Below, piece after piece: positions 1-7,621 of a stretch of DNA of 64,000 nt. Every line of letters starts with the position of its first letter. The stretch's first letter is position 1. This DNA comes from a virus. A program made the translations under genes and the position numbers. The notes beneath the pieces were generated by a model, which saw nothing but the letters and a program-made list of their open reading frames with translations, was not told where the DNA came from and did not search any database. The DNA is taken from positions 1 through 64,000 of the IMG/VR virus record IMGVR_UViG_3300038463_000227; one strand, given 5' to 3'.

Positions 1-84
1 ATGGTTAAGGGCTAGATAATTACAACTCGCATCATTATCTATATCAAATTCGACATAGAAGGTTTCAATATATTCATCACTCAT
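1..84 (-). CDS. Partial unknown protein (N-terminus only)
   Basis: Reading leftward, ATG at 84-82 follows a good GGAGAATAAA ribosome binding site and opens a frame that runs off the window edge after 28 residues (starts MSDEYIETFYVEFDID). Acidic N-terminus. Too little remains to assign a function. The divergent promoter for the rightward gene at 244 lies just to its right. Confidence 0.6.
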   Translation of the reverse strand, partial: MSDEYIETFYVEFDIDNDASCNYLALNH

Positions 85-167
85 TTTATTCTCCAAATCA
101 TCAAGGGTATAACTACTATATAAAATTATACTACAATTTTATAGTGAAGTACATACTTAAATAAACT

Positions 168-211
168 GTTACAATTTAACTCTTTACTTTTAACTGAAAG
201 CTTGATATAAT
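168..211 (+). promoter_or_regulatory. Phage promoter, copy 1
   Basis: Contains GTTACAATTTAA, then TTTAC, then TATAAT starting exactly 38 nt after the first base of the box. The same layout occurs seven more times in the window. It drives the rightward gene at 244. Confidence 0.8.
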
Positions 212-243
212 CTTTACATACACTAATCACTTGGAGAAATAAA

Positions 244-471
244 ATGAATTTCCCTTCTTATGTTACTGAAATCTTTGCAAAAAAATTTACAGCAGAACAA
301 GTTGAGCAAATTAGTAAATATTGGTGGTTCTTTGCAGATCAGGGTTTCAGATTTAGTTCTTCTACAGAGAAAAAAATCCTCAAAGAAGGTACTTTGGTTT
401 TGGCATGTATTAAAGAGTCAAGTCCTAAAGAACTTGCTGATATGGATGAAAGTTTAAAATTAACTATCTAA
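244..471 (+). CDS. Small protein of unknown function
   Basis: 75 residues on the plus strand, one of very few rightward genes here. The start ATG follows TTGGAGAAATAAA, and the gene has its own consensus phage promoter at 168-211 and a terminator hairpin at 485-512. The sequence is soluble and mixed charge with a WW pair near residue 27. I recognise no family. Its isolated promoter-gene-terminator unit suggests an individually regulated early gene (inference). Confidence 0.75.
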   Translation: MNFPSYVTEIFAKKFTAEQVEQISKYWWFFADQGFRFSSSTEKKILKEGTLVLACIKESSPKELADMDESLKLTI

Positions 472-484
472 GCTTAAATTATTT

Positions 485-512
485 AAAATGGGAACCCTAG
501 GGTTCCCATTTT
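485..512. terminator. Bidirectional hairpin terminator
   Basis: Near-perfect inverted repeat: 12-bp arms AAAATGGGAACC / GGTTCCCATTTT around a CTAG centre, with A and T runs on both flanks. It sits between the convergent genes 244-471 and 516-1301. Confidence 0.8.
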
Positions 513-515
513 CTT

Positions 516-1301
516 TTAGGCTATTTCAAGTCCTGTACCACACTCAGTACAGAATTTAGCTTTAGCTTTATTAACTTTGCCACATGAAACACATTTAGGT
601 TTTGATTTAACAGTTACTGGTTGAAGGATTGGTTGTTCACCATTATATCCAACTAACTTAAATACCATTACATGCTTAACACCATCAGTTTGAAACCATC
701 CACCAACCGTAAACTGTTGATCTGAAACTGCTCCAGGCGCAGTTATACCAGCATCATTAATGGATTGTGCAGCTACTTGATTTACAAATGCAGTCTCTTG
801 TGAAAGGGAACTAGATGCTGAAGCTGAACGAGCTATATTACCACTACTGCCACCAGCAATACTGTTAGAACAGTAGGTTGTCCAATTAGGACCATTTGTA
901 TAACAGCGGGGATATGCACCAGGCCAAGCTGGAGCAATGTACGGTTTGAATAGTTCAAATTCAAATTCAACACGGATTAAACCGTCTTCTACTTGTACCC
1001 CACGATGTGCTTCCACACCTGCAGTACGTTCAATGAACTTAAATTTATTACCTTTTTTGAGATTACCTTCTTTGATAAAGCGTTCAATGTTAATTTCACC
1101 ATTAGCTGGTACAATGAAAGATGTTCCATCAGCAATGTCTTTACCATCGATCGATACATTAACAAGGCATTTTAGTGAATTGAGATTTTTTACGAATACT
1201 GAATATTCTGATCCGAATGGTAATGCAACTGTATCTTTGTTTTCGCGAAGAACTTTACCATTGGTTTTGATACAAGTTACCAGCATGTTGTTATACATCA
1301 T
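516..1301 (-). CDS. Zinc-ribbon protein of unknown function
   Basis: 261 residues; start ATG after AAAGGAGTATTAA. Residues 1-115 look like a beta-rich domain. The middle carries a Ser/Ala/Gly-rich stretch (about residues 145-170). The C-terminus holds a four-cysteine zinc ribbon (CVSCGK at about 237 and CTECG at about 252). Zinc ribbons of this type bind nucleic acid or proteins; the partner is unknown. It is followed by a terminator shared with the convergent gene. Confidence 0.75.
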   Translation of the reverse strand: MMYNNMLVTCIKTNGKVLRENKDTVALPFGSEYSVFVKNLNSLKCLVNVSIDGKDIADGTSFIVPANGEINIERFIKEGNLKKGNKFKFIERTAGVEAHRGVQVEDGLIRVEFEFELFKPYIAPAWPGAYPRCYTNGPNWTTYCSNSIAGGSSGNIARSASASSSLSQETAFVNQVAAQSINDAGITAPGAVSDQQFTVGGWFQTDGVKHVMVFKLVGYNGEQPILQPVTVKSKPKCVSCGKVNKAKAKFCTECGTGLEIA

Positions 1302-1389
1302 TTAATACTCCTTTATTTAACGGTCCACAGAGTAGGAACCCAAATTTTAACTCTGTTAAAGGTGTGTCTTTGTAGACACATACTTATTC

Positions 1390-1854
1390 TTACAATATCA
1401 ATTTTTCATGTTTCTCTTTATGAGATTTTATTGCTAATTGACGTTTTTCTTCTCGTTCTTCAGGAGTAAAATTTCCACGTAATTTCTGGACTTTTACTCC
1501 TGTTATTCTTTTTGATTTTTTAGTATCTTCAATTATATTAGAAAATTTATCTAATGAATAATTACTATCTATCGTGGGATATATTCTTGTATTAGGTGGG
1601 ATTGAATCAAAAACTGCTTGGGCTTCTTTTACTGAAAATTCAAACCACTCACCATTTATTCTGGAAGTAGCATAAATTTCATGTAAAGTTTTTTCCATCA
1701 AATGGTGATTATTAGCAGACCATACACCAACAATTTTGATTTTAAATGGTAATAAAATACCAAGATCTTTTATTCTAACTTCTGGTGTTATAGACTTTCC
1801 TATTTTATACCAACCAAAAGTGGAATTACCGATGAAATATACAAAACCAGACAA
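1390..1854 (-). CDS. T5orf172-type GIY-YIG-like nuclease
   Basis: 154 residues. The N-terminus (GFVYFIGNST, then YKIGKS) and the spaced motifs up to GEWFEF match the T5orf172 / GIY-YIG-like nuclease fold common in phages and in homing-type proteins. The only start with a binding site (AGGGAATAAAT) is a TTG codon. The C-terminal third is basic and probably binds DNA. A hairpin at about 1354-1374 follows the gene. Role could be recombination or a selfish element; not resolved. Confidence 0.7.
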   Translation of the reverse strand: MSGFVYFIGNSTFGWYKIGKSITPEVRIKDLGILLPFKIKIVGVWSANNHHLMEKTLHEIYATSRINGEWFEFSVKEAQAVFDSIPPNTRIYPTIDSNYSLDKFSNIIEDTKKSKRITGVKVQKLRGNFTPEEREEKRQLAIKSHKEKHEKLIL

Positions 1855-1926
1855 ATTTATTCCCTATAATATAAAAGTGTTATACTCTTATTTATAGAAT
1901 TAAAATGAATAAATTTTAAGAATTTA

Positions 1927-2148
1927 CTATTTTGGTAAATCATTTTTGGCTTTATTAAGCAAAGCTATATGTATTTTTTTTTTATTAAGCAACTCAAAAT
2001 AGATACCTAATGCTTCTGCAAAATTATCCAATGGACATGTTTCAACAATGATTTTAGCTGCAGTAGCTGCAACATCATAAAAAGAAACTTTAGTTTGTAG
2101 ACGAGCAATATCACATTCTATTTCAAGTTTATCAAGAATTTCAGCCAT
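1927..2148 (-). CDS. Small protein ending in tandem TAG-TAA
   Basis: 73 residues, start ATG after GAGGAACTAATT. Helical, no recognised domain. The gene ends LPK, TAG, TAA: an amber stop backed directly by an ochre stop. This matters because the phage carries a CTA-anticodon tRNA (9461-9538). Confidence 0.7.
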   Translation of the reverse strand: MAEILDKLEIECDIARLQTKVSFYDVAATAAKIIVETCPLDNFAEALGIYFELLNKKKIHIALLNKAKNDLPK

Positions 2149-2158
2149 AATTAGTTCC

Positions 2159-2334
2159 TCAGGTAAAATGTATAAGAATCATGCCAATGGCACAAATGGT
2201 TAATATAGTTCCTGCCATACAAACCATTCCTATTGGATTATAAATGGTTGCTGATATCAGTAAAATAATAATCCAAACCAAAGATATTTTGCTATCAATG
2301 GTTTGGATTTAAAGGTTTTATAGAAGTTCTTCAT
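2159..2334 (-). pseudogene. Small membrane protein, needs a -1 frameshift
   Basis: ATG at 2334 opens MKNFYKTFKSKPLIAK and hits TGA after 25 codons. The -1 frame then continues with two hydrophobic helices (VWIIILLISATIY, then ICAIGMILIHF) to TGA at 2159-2161. One -1 shift joins a basic N-terminus to a two-helix membrane protein of about 58 residues. It may be a decayed gene, a sequencing indel or programmed frameshifting; no classical slippery heptamer is visible. Confidence 0.4.
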
Positions 2335-2336
2335 GA

Positions 2337-2516
2337 TTATTTCACAAAGCAGGATTGTTCAACTGCAACACAATCGTCTTCGATATCTTTGCGAGTCATG
2401 TCAGCTTGGATTTCAACACCCATAACTTCAGTAGCAAATTTGTGCAGGGTTGGCATGTCCATAGTAGCCATATCTTCACGCAGAACTTTTTCAACAGTTT
2501 GGCAAGTAGTGTTCAT
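2337..2516 (-). CDS. Small protein of unknown function
   Basis: 59 residues starting at MNTTCQTVEK; this ATG is preferred over one upstream because AAGGAG stands 7 nt before it. It carries its own consensus phage promoter at 2551-2594 and follows the terminator at 2609-2633, so it is the first gene of a new leftward transcript. Acidic helical sequence with two cysteines; no family recognised. Confidence 0.75.
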   Translation of the reverse strand: MNTTCQTVEKVLREDMATMDMPTLHKFATEVMGVEIQADMTRKDIEDDCVAVEQSCFVK

Positions 2517-2550
2517 TTTTAACTCCTTCAGGTGATCAATCAATGAAAAG

Positions 2551-2594
2551 ATTATACCATGGAAATATCCATATGTATTGAATTAAATTGTAAC
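2551..2594 (-). promoter_or_regulatory. Phage promoter, copy 2
   Basis: GTTACAATTTAATTCAATAC at its 5' end, TATAAT at offset 38 on the minus strand. Drives the gene at 2337-2516. Confidence 0.8.
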
Positions 2595-2608
2595 AGTCAG
2601 TTAATAGT

Positions 2609-2633
2609 AAAAAAGGTCCCGAAGGACCTTTTA
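2609..2633 (-). terminator. Rho-independent terminator
   Basis: AAAAGGTCC, TTCG-type loop, GGACCTTTT on the minus strand, followed by a T run. Ends the transcript of 2653-3714. Confidence 0.85.
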
Positions 2634-2652
2634 TTATAAAATCATTAAGGTC

Positions 2653-3714
2653 TTATCCACCCCATAGTTTTGATGTTAATACTTTAATTTCTTTTGGAAT
2701 TGGTTTACCAGGATTTGCATCTTTCCATTTCTTAGTAAGGGTTTCCATTTCTTTCTTAAAGGTATCTTCATCAAAAGGACCTTCAGCTTCCGCATTCTTC
2801 TCTGCTGATTTTTCTGCTGCTGATTTGGCTAAATCTTTCTCAGCTTGCTTTACTGAATCTTTTGCATTGGCACCGGCAACTTTATCTTGTTGAATTTTAA
2901 GAAGGGCATCTTTTCTTGCTTCTTCTTTTGCAGCTGCATCTTTTTCTGCTTTAGTTTGATTGGCAGTTTGTTTAGCCATCTTAGCATTTTCGATAGATTC
3001 ATTCCATTCATTCTTAGCAGCAACAATTTCATTTTTAATTGTATACTGTTCAATCATATATGGGTTGAATGCTTTTATTAATGCTGGTTCATCATCTGCT
3101 AAATGAGCTTTATCCACGGCAGGTGCTGATGTTTTTGCTTTACCATTATCCAATGCCATAAAATAATTATTATGATCTAAGATATGTTTAAGTGCCTGCT
3201 TAGCAGCATTGACATCTTTGGCAGTCTTTAAATTTTCTAATAAAGATTTGCTTACATTGAATACTGCTGTAATTTGATTTGGTTTTGTACTGGACGTTAT
3301 TTGTTTCATTAAAGTTATTGGATCTTTAATTACTGTAATACCATCAACTTCAGATTCTCCATTTGCATCTAATGCTGCTTTGATCTGGTTAATATCATCA
3401 TCAGTCATTCCATCAACTTTCCCATGAGCACCATTTGGTTGGAGGAAGTTTTCGGTAAAATTAACTCGGGATAAATGCATTACCACACGGGCTTTACCTG
3501 ATGGAACAGTCAAGGTTCTACTAGCAATATGTGCTAGGAATGAGCGGGCTTCAGGTACATAATCAGGAACATCAGAAGCATCACCTTTCTTTTCCTTCTT
3601 TTGATAACCAAAAGCATTAGCAACTGCATCTAATGCGCCGGCTTCAGTCACTGATTTAATCAGATTGTAAGCTGGTGGTTCATTGATAATAAAAGCTCTA
3701 ACTATTTTTGTCAT
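2653..3714 (-). CDS. Unknown 353-residue protein with Lys/Ala-rich coiled coil
   Basis: Start ATG after CGGAAATGAC. Residues 1-215 look globular. Residues 225-320 are almost entirely Ala, Lys, Glu and Asp, a strong helical coiled-coil signal, and a short tail ends KLWGG. A globular head with a charged coiled-coil tail fits a structural or scaffold-like phage protein, but I see no diagnostic motif. Followed by a strong terminator at 2609-2633. Confidence 0.7.
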   Translation of the reverse strand: MTKIVRAFIINEPPAYNLIKSVTEAGALDAVANAFGYQKKEKKGDASDVPDYVPEARSFLAHIASRTLTVPSGKARVVMHLSRVNFTENFLQPNGAHGKVDGMTDDDINQIKAALDANGESEVDGITVIKDPITLMKQITSSTKPNQITAVFNVSKSLLENLKTAKDVNAAKQALKHILDHNNYFMALDNGKAKTSAPAVDKAHLADDEPALIKAFNPYMIEQYTIKNEIVAAKNEWNESIENAKMAKQTANQTKAEKDAAAKEEARKDALLKIQQDKVAGANAKDSVKQAEKDLAKSAAEKSAEKNAEAEGPFDEDTFKKEMETLTKKWKDANPGKPIPKEIKVLTSKLWGG

Positions 3715-3760
3715 GTCATTTCCGGATATATTATTAAGAGAATACTCAATATTTATACTT

Positions 3761-4057
3761 TTAACGTCTTCTCTTTGATTTTCTATGTTCCGAATCGTTA
3801 GATGAACTATAGAAATCTATTGCCTTTTTACTAACCCAGGCCACAAAAGCTTGGATATCGGGATGTTCTAATAGTCGTTCTATGGTGAAATAGTACTTGG
3901 CTAGTTCCCTTTCGGATAGTGTAGCATGGATCTTCCGATGACAAATTTTGTGTAATGGAATAGTTTCCTTACCTTTAAAGGTCTTAGGAAGTAGATGATG
4001 TTGATCAACATTAACTGTTCCCAGTTCCCGCTGACATAATTGACATTTCTCAGTCAT
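3761..4057 (-). CDS. HNH endonuclease-like protein
   Basis: 98 residues. CQLCQRELG provides a Cys pair, QHHLLPKTFKGKE matches the first His region of HNH nucleases, and LHKICHRKIHATL supplies the second His cluster. This is the HNH/His-Me fold, a DNA-nicking domain. The ATG overlaps the TGA of the upstream gene, so translation is coupled. The tail is Ser/Lys/Arg-rich. Confidence 0.7.
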   Translation of the reverse strand: MTEKCQLCQRELGTVNVDQHHLLPKTFKGKETIPLHKICHRKIHATLSERELAKYYFTIERLLEHPDIQAFVAWVSKKAIDFYSSSNDSEHRKSKRRR

Positions 4058-4422
4058 TTTTTATAGTGTTGTGTTCTTATTTCAATAATGGTATCATTGA
4101 TGGCCTGGATATAATCCCGGACTTGTTCTTCACTATCAAAGACAAAAGTTGAAGACATAGCCAACCTACCAGTAAAAGCTATTGAGCAAATTGCTTTTAC
4201 ACGAGACCAAATACGTTGGAATATATTACCATGCCATTCAGTCTGATAGGCACAGTATTCAATGTTGGTATCAAACGAGATGATGATATTTGGATTATCA
4301 TTCTCAATAGATACAGAAATGTCATGCATATGATCTGAATCACCACATGCACAGTTTGCTCTTAATACGGCCCAATCATGATGGAGGCCATACAGCTTAC
4401 AAATTTTGTTCGGTATTCTCAT
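4054..4422 (-). CDS. Unknown protein
   Basis: 122 residues. A CACGDSDH cluster lies near residue 28 and could hold a metal ion. No family recognised. It starts inside the end of the upstream gene and its TGA overlaps the next ATG, so it belongs to the tightly coupled block 3761-4962. Confidence 0.65.
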   Translation of the reverse strand: MRIPNKICKLYGLHHDWAVLRANCACGDSDHMHDISVSIENDNPNIIISFDTNIEYCAYQTEWHGNIFQRIWSRVKAICSIAFTGRLAMSSTFVFDSEEQVRDYIQAINDTIIEIRTQHYKK

Positions 4423-4678
4423 CTGGTTTTCTCATTATATCAATAACTGTTGCCCTTAAGCTATTTTCACATATTTGGTGATCATCAATTAAATATTGAC
4501 GTTCACTGTAATACTCAGCTCCCTCATTGTCAGTTGAATCCATCAGTAAAGCTTTCCAAAAGCCATATTCAACTAGAATGGCATTTTGCATAACACGTTG
4601 ATATAGTTCATCAATATTAAGTGTTGCCCACATTAATATGTCTATATCAACCTGTTGAATCTTTGTGTTTTGATCCAT
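4397..4678 (-). CDS. Unknown protein
   Basis: 93 residues, mostly helical and acidic; start ATG after CAGGAATA. Overlaps both neighbours by a few bases. No domain recognised. Confidence 0.65.
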   Translation of the reverse strand: MDQNTKIQQVDIDILMWATLNIDELYQRVMQNAILVEYGFWKALLMDSTDNEGAEYYSERQYLIDDHQICENSLRATVIDIMRKPDENTEQNL

Positions 4679-4962
4679 TATTCCTGTGCTTGTAGTCGAA
4701 AAATAAATGAGGGTACAGTTTCACTATCATCAACACCATAAGAGTATTTGTTCCAAGCAGTAATAGCTGCTTCTGGATTAATTTTCCAAAATCGATATAC
4801 CTGGTTTTCAAGAAGTTCTAACTCCTTATTACCTTTTGTAATTTTGCTAATATTTTCTGAAAATTCATAACTCCAATTAAATGCTTTCAAAGCATTAATT
4901 ACTTGGGCTTCATTGACAGTCTTAATATCATTACGTAGAATTTCAAATACCTTCATCATCAT
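4678..4962 (-). CDS. Unknown protein
   Basis: 94 residues; starts MMMKVFEILRND after CAGGAGC. The short MK-x-FE-x-L opening resembles several other small proteins in this genome. No domain recognised. First gene of the coupled block running down to 3761. Confidence 0.65.
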   Translation of the reverse strand: MMMKVFEILRNDIKTVNEAQVINALKAFNWSYEFSENISKITKGNKELELLENQVYRFWKINPEAAITAWNKYSYGVDDSETVPSFIFRLQAQE

Positions 4963-4997
4963 GCTCCTGAGAGTTTACATCATTTATTTATTGCTAA

Positions 4998-5333
4998 TTA
5001 GTTAGAATCCGGAACTATCTTATATTCGCCATTCTGCTGCTGGATAATCTTTGTAGGACCGGGTTTATTATCAGCTGTGTAAACTACCTTTTCATTGTTA
5101 AACTGTAAATGAACATTAACTGCTTTTCTCATTTCGCCATCAGTATAACTGTCATATACACTAATTTTTAATGCTGTTTCTTTTGCCAAATTTCTTGCTA
5201 AATCGGAAATTAAAGGATTAACAATTGACATAAGCTCTTGTTTTATAAGGGCTTCTAAATCTGTAGCAATACCTTTACGGATCAATTCCGCAATTTGTTC
5301 AGGGTTTGTTGATGTACTAAAATTCTGTGACAT
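4998..5333 (-). CDS. Unknown protein
   Basis: 111 residues; start ATG after TGGAGGATTAA. N-terminal half helical (LIRKGIATDLEALIKQEL), C-terminal half beta-rich. Preceded by TATAAT at about 5360, and by a hairpin at 5371-5400 that would end the upstream transcript. Confidence 0.65.
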   Translation of the reverse strand: MSQNFSTSTNPEQIAELIRKGIATDLEALIKQELMSIVNPLISDLARNLAKETALKISVYDSYTDGEMRKAVNVHLQFNNEKVVYTADNKPGPTKIIQQQNGEYKIVPDSN

Positions 5334-5370
5334 TTAATCCTCCATTAATAAGAACCATTATATCACATTT

Positions 5371-5400
5371 GGGCTAGGTTGTGTATTATTACCCCAGCCC
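5371..5400 (-). terminator. Hairpin, possible terminator
   Basis: GGGCT and AGCCC arms flank an AT-rich loop directly after the gene at 5411. No long T run, so termination is uncertain. Confidence 0.45.
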
Positions 5401-5410
5401 AAAATGTATA

Positions 5411-5731
5411 TTAAGCTGCTAATCTACTGGCTTCCCACTGCTTGCATGACTCGATTTTGGCTTTAGCAAGTTGTTCAAGCATTTGGTTTGCTATACGTTT
5501 TAGCTTATCTTTATTATTTTCTGCTGCTATAAGATCATTCCAAGCTTTTCTACGAAGTGCCATATCTTCGGCATTTTTTGGATTGTATGCTGGTGCTTTA
5601 GAATAGGCACTTGCTGCTGCTTTAAGATCATGTTTGCTTTTGACAATATCTTTGGTGAGCTGTTGGTATTCAGCTTTCCATTCAGCACGTTCTTCAAGAT
5701 AGGTTTCACGAGAGTTAAATACGAATATCAT
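5411..5731 (-). CDS. Unknown coiled-coil protein
   Basis: 106 residues; start ATG after AAAGGAAAATTATT. Almost wholly helical and rich in Lys, Ala and Glu, with heptad-like spacing, so probably a coiled coil. No family recognised. Confidence 0.65.
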   Translation of the reverse strand: MIFVFNSRETYLEERAEWKAEYQQLTKDIVKSKHDLKAAASAYSKAPAYNPKNAEDMALRRKAWNDLIAAENNKDKLKRIANQMLEQLAKAKIESCKQWEASRLAA

Positions 5732-5743
5732 AATAATTTTCCT

Positions 5744-6310
5744 TTAATTGTTAAGAAGTTTTTTACCGGCTTGAATAAGACGGGATCGTTTAATTTTATA
5801 GCTTTCAGAATCTATTCCACCAAAAGCTATTGCATTTGCATTAATCTCCGCCCAAGCAGTAAAATAAAGAATAGGTGCAAATGGTGATTTACATAAATGT
5901 AAAAGGTCATCACCCTTTAAAGTATGAAAATCCATATCCATAGAAATAAGTTTCGTAATAAAACATTCATCTGGAAATATCTTTGAAAATTGTGTTGCTG
6001 ATTCAGCAGCATGATTTGGGTAATGTCTACGGCCATTTTCATCGATGCAAAGACAAAGATGTTTACCACAATCATGATACACATGGTACTTTTTTAATAA
6101 CTCTATTGGTGGCAAGGTATGTTTATACCTCTCATACAATTTGCAGAGTTCGGGATGCTTTATAGTACCTGCATCGAGTTCCTGGATTAATTTAATATAC
6201 TCATCATGAACTGCTTGTCCATGTTGAAGCATGTTTAAAGTAGGTGTTTGTTGACATTGTTCCATCTGTTGATGGAGATGTTCAAATGTTGTTGAATATA
6301 TCTATGTCAT
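5744..6310 (-). CDS. HD-domain hydrolase with in-frame amber at codon 3
   Basis: The frame opens at ATG 6310-6308, directly after AAAGGAAATTAAC, and reads ATG ACA TAG ATA TAT TCA before continuing uninterrupted to TAA at 5744. The full product would be 188 residues with the amber position at residue 3. HD-superfamily signatures follow: a His at LQHGQAVHD, the HD pair in YHDCGKH, and His in YPNHAAESA. HD proteins hydrolyse phosphate esters or nucleotides; the substrate here is unknown. The next in-frame ATG (6265) lacks a ribosome binding site. Expression therefore seems to need TAG suppression, for which tRNA 9461-9538 is available. Confidence 0.7.
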
Positions 6311-6311
6311 G

Positions 6312-6902
6312 TTAATTTCCTTTAATAAAAGTTTCATTATAATTTACCAACCATTCATATGCAGTTTTTGCTTCTTCTTTCCAGCGTGGGGCATATGCTT
6401 CCCAGCCTTCCCAATCTGCTTTAGGATTATAATTATTCAATAATTCCAAAGCTTCATCCATTGTTCTTTCTTTCCAGGTATCACAATCTTTATATACAAA
6501 AGCACCTCTAATTTTACGTGCCATATGTTTACCAAGACCTGGAGTTGTATCAATACCAAGCAGGCTTTCCACATGACATTTAGTACAGGAGCAAGGGAAA
6601 CATGTACAGTCACCAGCATGCTCACATCGGAGCTCAGGAATATAATAATCATTCACGAGCATATTAACACGCTTGTCTATTCCACTGATACCATTCTCGT
6701 CTTCATTTAGAAAATATTCCAGGTCCAAGTCTTTCCTGGCAGTTTCCAGGTTAAAATATTTGCCATCTCTTAAATGGAAATATGCAGATGACAAAGATTC
6801 TTCAAGTTCTTCCACCTTTACTTTATACCAGAGGATTTCCCTTTCATGATCAGTCAGTTCTACTATTATATTCAGCGGGTTGGGTGTATAAGTAAATTTC
6901 AT
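6312..6902 (-). CDS. Cysteine-cluster protein of unknown function
   Basis: 196 residues starting MKFTYTPNPL. This ATG is chosen because GGAG precedes it and it forms an ATGA overlap with the PTH2-like gene upstream. A dense cysteine cluster (CEHAGDCTCFPCSCTKCH, residues about 95-113) should bind zinc or an iron-sulphur centre. The C-terminal half is Trp-rich (DWEGWEAY). Similar Cys-cluster proteins of unknown role occur in large phages. Confidence 0.7.
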   Translation of the reverse strand: MKFTYTPNPLNIIVELTDHEREILWYKVKVEELEESLSSAYFHLRDGKYFNLETARKDLDLEYFLNEDENGISGIDKRVNMLVNDYYIPELRCEHAGDCTCFPCSCTKCHVESLLGIDTTPGLGKHMARKIRGAFVYKDCDTWKERTMDEALELLNNYNPKADWEGWEAYAPRWKEEAKTAYEWLVNYNETFIKGN

Positions 6903-7225
6903 TTGACTCTCCATAATTGAAGGTGTGACAATAGATGCCTCTGATCTTCAGTAAGAAGACAGGCAATGGCAGTTAATCCCCAATCTTGATATGGCTCATG
7001 AAATTCAGATGTGTTAATACCGATTGAATTTAAAGTAGCACGTTGCTGCTCAAGTGATTGTTGACTATTAATTGTTACATGGATATAGGAAGGATGCCCA
7101 TCAGGAGGACGGCCATTTTCATAAGCATATTCTACGGCAGCATGACCGGCTTGAATAGCTTGTTGTGTGAGCGGAATGTCGCGGTGAGATATTGCATAAA
7201 GGTATGATTTAGAAATCTATTGCAT
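6899..7225 (-). CDS. PTH2-like peptidyl-tRNA hydrolase with in-frame amber at codon 3
   Basis: ATG at 7225-7223 follows ATGGAGTTTAAA and reads ATG CAA TAG ATT TCT AAA TCA; the frame then stays open for 105 more codons to TGA at 6899-6901, which overlaps the next ATG. The product matches the PTH2 family: IQAGHAAVEYAYE is the conserved Q-x-x-HAA helix and FHEP with LTAIACLL the second signature. PTH2 enzymes release peptides from peptidyl-tRNA. The intact downstream frame and good ribosome binding site argue against decay. No other plausible start exists after the TAG, so translation appears to depend on amber decoding. Confidence 0.75.
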
Positions 7226-7304
7226 TTTAAACTCCATTAGGTTAAGTTAAATTTGATCTATTTCTGGAAAGGTATAGATCAGACCTTGTACTTATTTATA
7301 GAAA

Positions 7305-7619
7305 TTAATTATGTGTTTCTTTAATTACTGCATTAAAAATCGGTTCAAATTCAGATTCAATTTTACAAGTAAATGTATTGCCAGTTTTACAACCTTCGTA
7401 GATATCAAAGAATAGTGGCCATTTCCAAAGTGAACCACCTTGTTTATGATAAAAGTCAAAAGCACAAGCCTCAGCCATGTTTTGTTTGATCATATCATTA
7501 ATATAGGCTTCTCCATCAGGATCGGTTTTCCAATCTGAATCTATTTTAAAAATTCTTGTTAACTGAGTATATTCACCATCTACTACATCACTAACTACAC
7601 AATATGCTATATGATTCAT
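7305..7619 (-). CDS. Unknown protein
   Basis: 104 residues, mixed alpha/beta, aromatic-rich (SLWKWPLFFDIY). It lies directly downstream of the chemoreceptor with only 2 nt between them, so it is probably co-transcribed. No domain recognised. A hairpin with GATCTA/TAGATC arms at about 7254-7281 follows it. Confidence 0.65.
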   Translation of the reverse strand: MNHIAYCVVSDVVDGEYTQLTRIFKIDSDWKTDPDGEAYINDMIKQNMAEACAFDFYHKQGGSLWKWPLFFDIYEGCKTGNTFTCKIESEFEPIFNAVIKETHN

Positions 7620-7621
7620 TG

